Source of the DNA: Leifsonia sp. C5G2
GTDB taxonomy: Bacteria; Actinomycetota; Actinomycetes; Actinomycetales; Microbacteriaceae
Reading direction: 5' to 3'
DNA length: 64,000 bases
NCBI RefSeq assembly: GCF_013359685.1
Contig: NZ_JABFMV010000004.1
Span: 62,001-126,000, forward strand
Shown in pieces: positions 60,430 through 64,000 of the stretch. The translations under genes were made by a program, and so were the position numbers. Each line of letters opens with the position of its first letter. Position 1 is the first letter of the stretch. The notes under the pieces are model-generated. The model did not search any database and was not told where the DNA came from. It saw only the letters and a program-made list of their open reading frames with translations.

Positions 60430-62052
60430 TCAGCTCCGTACGGTGGCCGCGCGGCGGATGCCGGCGACCCAGGTTCCGAGCACGCGGACGGACCGCAGGT
60501 CGTGCGGGTCCACGTGACGCGGGTCGGTGTCGAGCCAGACCAGGTCCGGGGCGGACCCCGGACGCAGCTCGCCGCGCTCTGTGCGGGCGAAGGCCTGGCG
60601 GGCGACGCCGGAGGAGTAGGCCTCCAGCGCGTCGGTGAGCGGGATGCGCTCGGCGGGGGTCCATCCGCCGTCCGGCACGCGGTCGTCGGTCTGGCGGGTG
60701 ACCGCCGTCGCGACGCCCGGCCGCCAGTCGGCGCTGCTGACCGGCCAGTCGCTCCCGAAGGAGACGGCGGCCGAGCCGAGCAGCGTGCGGATGGGGTACT
60801 GCAGTCGCTCGCGCTCTGGGCCGAGACGCGGGATGGTCAGGGCGACCATCATCGGGTCCAGCTGCGCCCAGAGCGGCTCGAAGTTGGCGATGACGCCGAG
60901 GGCGGCGAAGCGCGGCAGGTCGGCCGGGTCGACCACCTGCACGTGCGCGATGACCGGTCGGCGGTCGCGGGGGCCGTTGCTGCGCTCCACCTCCTCGAAG
61001 ACGTCGAGGGCGGTGCGGGTGGCGGCGTCGCCGATGGCGTGCAGGTGCAGCTGGAAGCCGAGCTTGTCGAACGTGACGGCCGCGGCGGCGAGCTCGCCGG
61101 CCTCCCAGTTCGGGAGCCCCCGGTCGCCGGGGGTGTCGGTGTAGTCGTCGAGCATGGCCGCCGTGTGGTTCTCGATGACGCCGTCGACGAAGACCTTGAC
61201 CGTCCCGGCCGTGAGCAGGGGGTCGCCGAGCTCCTCGACGCGGCGCCGCGACTCGACGAACTCGGGCACCTGGTCGCGCCAGCGCAGCGGGTCGGCGCGG
61301 AGGGCCAGGTTGACGCGGGTGGACAGCAGGCCGCGGACGGACGCCTCCAGGTACGCCTCCACCTCGGGCCGCTCGACCCAGGCGTCCTGCACCCACGCGA
61401 TCCCGAGCCCGGCGTACTCGGCGGTCGCGAGCCGCAGCGCCTCGACGCGCTCGTCGTGCGTGCGGCCGGGCTCGACCGGGAGCAGCAGGTCGACAGCGCC
61501 CGGCTCCTGCAGGATGCCGAGCGGTTCGCCGTCGGGCCGGCGCGGGATTCGGCCGAGCGCCGGCTCCGGCGTCGTCGCGTCGATCCCGGCGCGGCGGAGC
61601 GCCTCCGAGTTGACCCAGACGGTGTGGTAGTCCCAGGCGCGCAGCACGACCGGGCGGTCGGGCACGGCCGCGTCGAGCCAGCGTGCGTCGAAGAGCCCCT
61701 CGGGGGCGAGGGTCGCGTCGTAGCTGGCGCCGTAGATCCACTCCTGCTCGGGATGCGCGTCCGCCCACTCCTTCACGCACGCGACGATCTCGTCGACCGA
61801 GCCGCAGCTGCGCACCTGGGGGCCGAGCTTCTCCAGGCCGCCCTGCAGCGGGTGCGCATGCCCGTCGCCGAAGGCGGGGGCGAGCACGCCGCCGAGCAGG
61901 TCGACGGTCTCCTCGGCGCCGCTGCGCAGTGCGAGGGCGTCGGCGCCGACCGCGACGATGCGCCCGTCCTGCACCGCAGCCGCGGTGTGCTCGTCGGCGT
62001 CCGCGCGGTAGCTCGACAGGATCGTCCCGCTGGTGAAGACGGTCGTGGGCAT
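60430..62052 (-). CDS. Amidohydrolase family protein, YtcJ/LAF3-like
   Basis: This 540-residue metal-dependent hydrolase has HAH (65-67) in GDGHAHP, then later HLHAIGD, AHVQVV and FGSDWPV with the metal-binding Asp. The order matches the YtcJ-like (N-substituted formamide deformylase/LAF3) group, which hydrolyses amide or formamide bonds. It lacks a signal peptide. It is divergent from a TetR regulator with a shared palindrome (62070-62094), so it is probably induced by its substrate. Confidence 0.85.
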   Translation of the reverse strand: MPTTVFTSGTILSSYRADADEHTAAAVQDGRIVAVGADALALRSGAEETVDLLGGVLAPAFGDGHAHPLQGGLEKLGPQVRSCGSVDEIVACVKEWADAHPEQEWIYGASYDATLAPEGLFDARWLDAAVPDRPVVLRAWDYHTVWVNSEALRRAGIDATTPEPALGRIPRRPDGEPLGILQEPGAVDLLLPVEPGRTHDERVEALRLATAEYAGLGIAWVQDAWVERPEVEAYLEASVRGLLSTRVNLALRADPLRWRDQVPEFVESRRRVEELGDPLLTAGTVKVFVDGVIENHTAAMLDDYTDTPGDRGLPNWEAGELAAAAVTFDKLGFQLHLHAIGDAATRTALDVFEEVERSNGPRDRRPVIAHVQVVDPADLPRFAALGVIANFEPLWAQLDPMMVALTIPRLGPERERLQYPIRTLLGSAAVSFGSDWPVSSADWRPGVATAVTRQTDDRVPDGGWTPAERIPLTDALEAYSSGVARQAFARTERGELRPGSAPDLVWLDTDPRHVDPHDLRSVRVLGTWVAGIRRAATVRS

Positions 62053-62069
62053 GCAACCTCCGTGTTACG

Positions 62070-62094
62070 AATAAATGAACGACGTTCTTTTATT
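62070..62094. promoter_or_regulatory. Palindromic operator candidate between amidohydrolase and TetR genes
   Basis: The core GAACGACGTTC (62077-62087) is extended to a 25-base near-perfect palindrome in A/T-rich DNA, with one mismatched pair (62076/62088). It lies between divergent starts at 62052 and 62137, so TetR could control both. Confidence 0.65.
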
Positions 62095-62136
62095 ACGTCG
62101 GATACTAGGGTGTGATCGAGCCGGAGGGGAAGAGCA

Positions 62137-62847
62137 ATGGCCGAAGTCGATCGCCCGGCCCGCCGCGCGGGCCGCCCCCGGACGACCGTCCTCACCCGCG
62201 ACCTCATCGCCCACGCGGCGCTCCGGCTGCTCGACGAGTCGGGCGCGGACGGCTTCACCATGGCCCGCCTGGCGCAGGCCCTTCGCGTGCGGCCCAGCGC
62301 CCTCTACAACCACGTCGACGGCAAGGAGGACGTGATCGCGGCGGTCCGCGAGCTCGTCTCCGACCGCATCGACGTCGACGTTTTCGCGACCGAACCGTGG
62401 GATGCGGCGATGCTCGCGTGGGCGCGCTCGTACCGCGTCGCGTTCGCCGCGCATCCACCGACCATCGCGCTGCTCGCGACCCTCCCGCTGACCGGCGCGC
62501 TGCGCACGATGCACATGTACGACACCGTCGTCGCCGCGCTGGTGCGCGCGGGATGGCCGGAGCCGGAGGTGCTGCCGACGATCGTCGCGGTGGAGTCGTT
62601 CATCCTCGGCTCGGCGCTCGACGCGATCGCCCCGGCCGACATGTTCGACCCGGCCGGAGCCGACGACGCGGTGCCCGCGTTCGCGTCCGCCTACCGCGCC
62701 CGCTCAGCGGCGCTCGGCGATGCCCCGCCGGCCGACGCCGCCTTCGAGATCGGCCTGCGCGCTCTGCTCGACGGCCTCCGCGACCGCTACGCGCGCCTGC
62801 ACGCCGCCTCCCCCTCCCCCACTCCCTCCCAAGCTCACAGCTCCTGA
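62137..62847 (+). CDS. TetR family transcriptional regulator
   Basis: This 236-residue protein has an N-terminal helix-turn-helix ALRLLDESGADGFTMARLAQALRVRPSALYNHVDGKEDV (about 28-66) and a TetR_C-like ligand domain. GAGGGGAAGAGCA precedes ATG. It is divergent from the amidohydrolase-permease operon. The last codons AGC TCC TGA are part of the palindromic repeat 62839-62893, as in the gene at 54600. Confidence 0.88.
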   Translation: MAEVDRPARRAGRPRTTVLTRDLIAHAALRLLDESGADGFTMARLAQALRVRPSALYNHVDGKEDVIAAVRELVSDRIDVDVFATEPWDAAMLAWARSYRVAFAAHPPTIALLATLPLTGALRTMHMYDTVVAALVRAGWPEPEVLPTIVAVESFILGSALDAIAPADMFDPAGADDAVPAFASAYRARSAALGDAPPADAAFEIGLRALLDGLRDRYARLHAASPSPTPSQAHSS

Positions 62848-62893
62848 GTTCTTCGACCTTCCCGCGGCGTGGCGCTCGAAGAACTCAGGAGCT
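62839..62893. terminator. Palindromic intergenic repeat, copy C
   Basis: AGCTCCTGAGTTCTTCGA (62839-62856) pairs perfectly with 62876-62893, between convergent genes. The TGA at 62845-62847 stops the TetR gene. Confidence 0.75.
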
Positions 62894-62922
62894 GACGGCT
62901 GGGCACCGGGCTGGAGGCTGCG

Positions 62923-63891
62923 TCAGATCCAGTGCTTGCGCTTGAAGATGATGTAGAGGCCGACGCCCATGGCGAGCATCAGGAGGAGGGCGAACGGGTA
63001 GCCGAATGCCCAGTGCAGCTCCGGCATGACGCGGAAATTCATGCCGTACACCGTTCCGACGAGGGTCGGCGTGAACAGGATGGCGGCCCAGCCGGAGGTC
63101 TTCTTGACCTCGTCGTTCTGCTGCTGGCCGACCAGCGTGGTGTGCACCGTGAGGGCGTTCTGCAGGATCTGACGGAACCCGTCCGCGCGCTCGGTCACCC
63201 GGATGACGTGGTCCTCGACGTCGCGGAACGCATCCCGCAGGTCCTCGTCCTCCTGCCGCGCGAGCAGCCCCTGGCGCAGGCTGCTCATCACGTCGCGAAG
63301 CGGGTCCACCGCGCGCTGGAAGTGCATGACCTCCGTCGAGAGTTCGAAGATGCGGCGGGAGACGCCGCGGTCGCCGGAGAACAGCTGGTCCTCGATCTCG
63401 TCGATATCGTCCTCCAGGCCCGCGACGACCGGCGCGTACTCGTCGACGATCTCGTCGAGCACCCCGTACAGCGCGGCGATCGGACCGTGCGCGAGCAGAG
63501 CGGGGTCGCCTTCCAGCCTGTGGCGCACGCGGGCGAGGTCGGGGCTGTCGAAGTGCCGGACCGTGATGACGAAGTCCTCGCCGAGGAACAGGTGCACCTC
63601 GCCGAACTCGACCTTCTCGGTCTCGTCGACGTACCCGGCCGGGCGCAGCACCACGAACAGCATCGAGCCGTACTTCTCGACCTTCGGGCGCTGGTGGCCG
63701 GAGAGCGCATCCTCGACGGCGAGCGCCGGGAGGCCGAACTCCTTCGCGACCGCGCCGAGCTCGTCCTCGGTGGGGCGGTAGAGGCCGATCCACGCGAAGC
63801 CGCCGCGGTCGCGGACCGTCTCGCAGGTCTCCTCCAGCGACGGCGGCTCGGTGCGCAGCCCGTCCACGTACACGGCGTTGTCGACGATCAC
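62923..63891 (-). CDS. CorA family magnesium/cobalt transporter
   Basis: This 322-residue protein is a CorA-type channel with a long cytosolic alpha-beta domain (about 1-255) and two C-terminal membrane helices. The GMN selectivity motif is in VGTVYGMNFRVMP and the positively charged C-terminus KRKHWI lies after the second helix. It forms pentamers in the membrane. GTG start. It is divergent from the last gene of the window. Confidence 0.88.
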   Translation of the reverse strand: MIVDNAVYVDGLRTEPPSLEETCETVRDRGGFAWIGLYRPTEDELGAVAKEFGLPALAVEDALSGHQRPKVEKYGSMLFVVLRPAGYVDETEKVEFGEVHLFLGEDFVITVRHFDSPDLARVRHRLEGDPALLAHGPIAALYGVLDEIVDEYAPVVAGLEDDIDEIEDQLFSGDRGVSRRIFELSTEVMHFQRAVDPLRDVMSSLRQGLLARQEDEDLRDAFRDVEDHVIRVTERADGFRQILQNALTVHTTLVGQQQNDEVKKTSGWAAILFTPTLVGTVYGMNFRVMPELHWAFGYPFALLLMLAMGVGLYIIFKRKHWI

Positions 63892-63926
63892 CTCGCCACC
63901 GTACCTCTCTTCCAGGAGGCCGCCCC

Positions 63927-63932
63927 TAGACT
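63927..63932 (+). promoter_or_regulatory. Leaderless-type -10 (TAGACT)
   Basis: The hexamer lies 7 bases before ATG 63940. Confidence 0.4.
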
Positions 63933-63939
63933 GACGGGG

Positions 63940-64000
63940 ATGTCCGCCCTCGCCTGGCTCGCAGCCGCCCTCGTGCTCGTCGGTGCGTACCCGGCGTACC
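63940..64000 (+). CDS. Truncated N-terminus of a hydrophobic protein
   Basis: The frame is open to the right edge of the window; the 20 visible residues begin MSALAWLAAALVLVG, a probable membrane segment. Nothing more can be said. Confidence 0.4.
   Translation, partial: MSALAWLAAALVLVGAYPAY

Overview
The window is about 64 kb of very GC-rich, densely packed chromosomal DNA from an actinobacterium. The gene set (CE1758/CE1759 luciferase-FMN reductase pair, DUF3052, DUF6421, a Septum_form protein, an HspR-type operator at clpB) and many genes whose start codon lies 5-7 bases after a TANNNT -10 hexamer fit Microbacteriaceae, probably close to Leifsonia. That assignment is an inference. I see no rRNA, tRNA, CRISPR array, insertion sequence or prophage. 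This is mostly core and catabolic chromosome, not a genomic island.

Layout. 1-9.1 kb: the end of a LysM protein, the flavin monooxygenase/reductase pair, a membrane glycosyltransferase, a MacB-like ABC exporter, chorismate mutase with an SDR, a small DUF-like protein and an Eis-like acetyltransferase. 9.2-21.7 kb: purA, a TetR-led operon with a degenerate ABC-ATPase-like protein and a YhgE/Pip membrane protein, a phosphodiesterase-DUF3052 pair, a TrmH methyltransferase, a HAD phosphatase, pyrE with a 915-residue Septum_form protein, xthA and a small membrane protein. 21.7-30.1 kb: an SsuBAC-type importer, an SRPBCC protein, the remnant of an SDR gene, a lower-GC membrane protein, an APC permease, an SDR, DUF488 and a nucleotidyltransferase. 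30.3-33.5 kb: a tightly coupled DUF6421-SDR-threonine aldolase cassette. 33.7-42.8 kb: a carbohydrate utilisation locus (ABC importer, two GH43 enzymes, a PhyH dioxygenase, a LacI regulator and a GH2 enzyme). Two copies of TTTACAGCGCTG upstream of the two divergent units look like the LacI operators.

43.9-49.5 kb holds a minus-strand operon resembling hyaluronan hasABC: a membrane GT2 synthase, a membrane-anchored GH26 glycanase with a coiled coil, UDP-glucose 6-dehydrogenase and GalU. It should supply UDP-glucose and UDP-glucuronate to a synthase with a dedicated hydrolase, and it is preceded by a 467-bp leader region without a gene. I consider it the best candidate for an undescribed exopolysaccharide system. 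The rest contains a DUF7144 protein, a nitroreductase, a zinc alcohol dehydrogenase, a ClpB lacking the N-terminal domain behind a HAIR operator, two more APC permeases, a GDPD, an RlmG-like methyltransferase, a YtcJ-like amidohydrolase with a divergent TetR regulator and shared palindrome, and CorA.

Regulatory and repeat DNA is the other notable layer. At least three families of intergenic palindromes recur at gene ends: one at 54957, 58923 and 62839; one at 30113 and 43867; one at 9151 and 14103. Several overlap the preceding stop codon. In addition, four -10 hexamers lie in the loop of a perfect inverted repeat.
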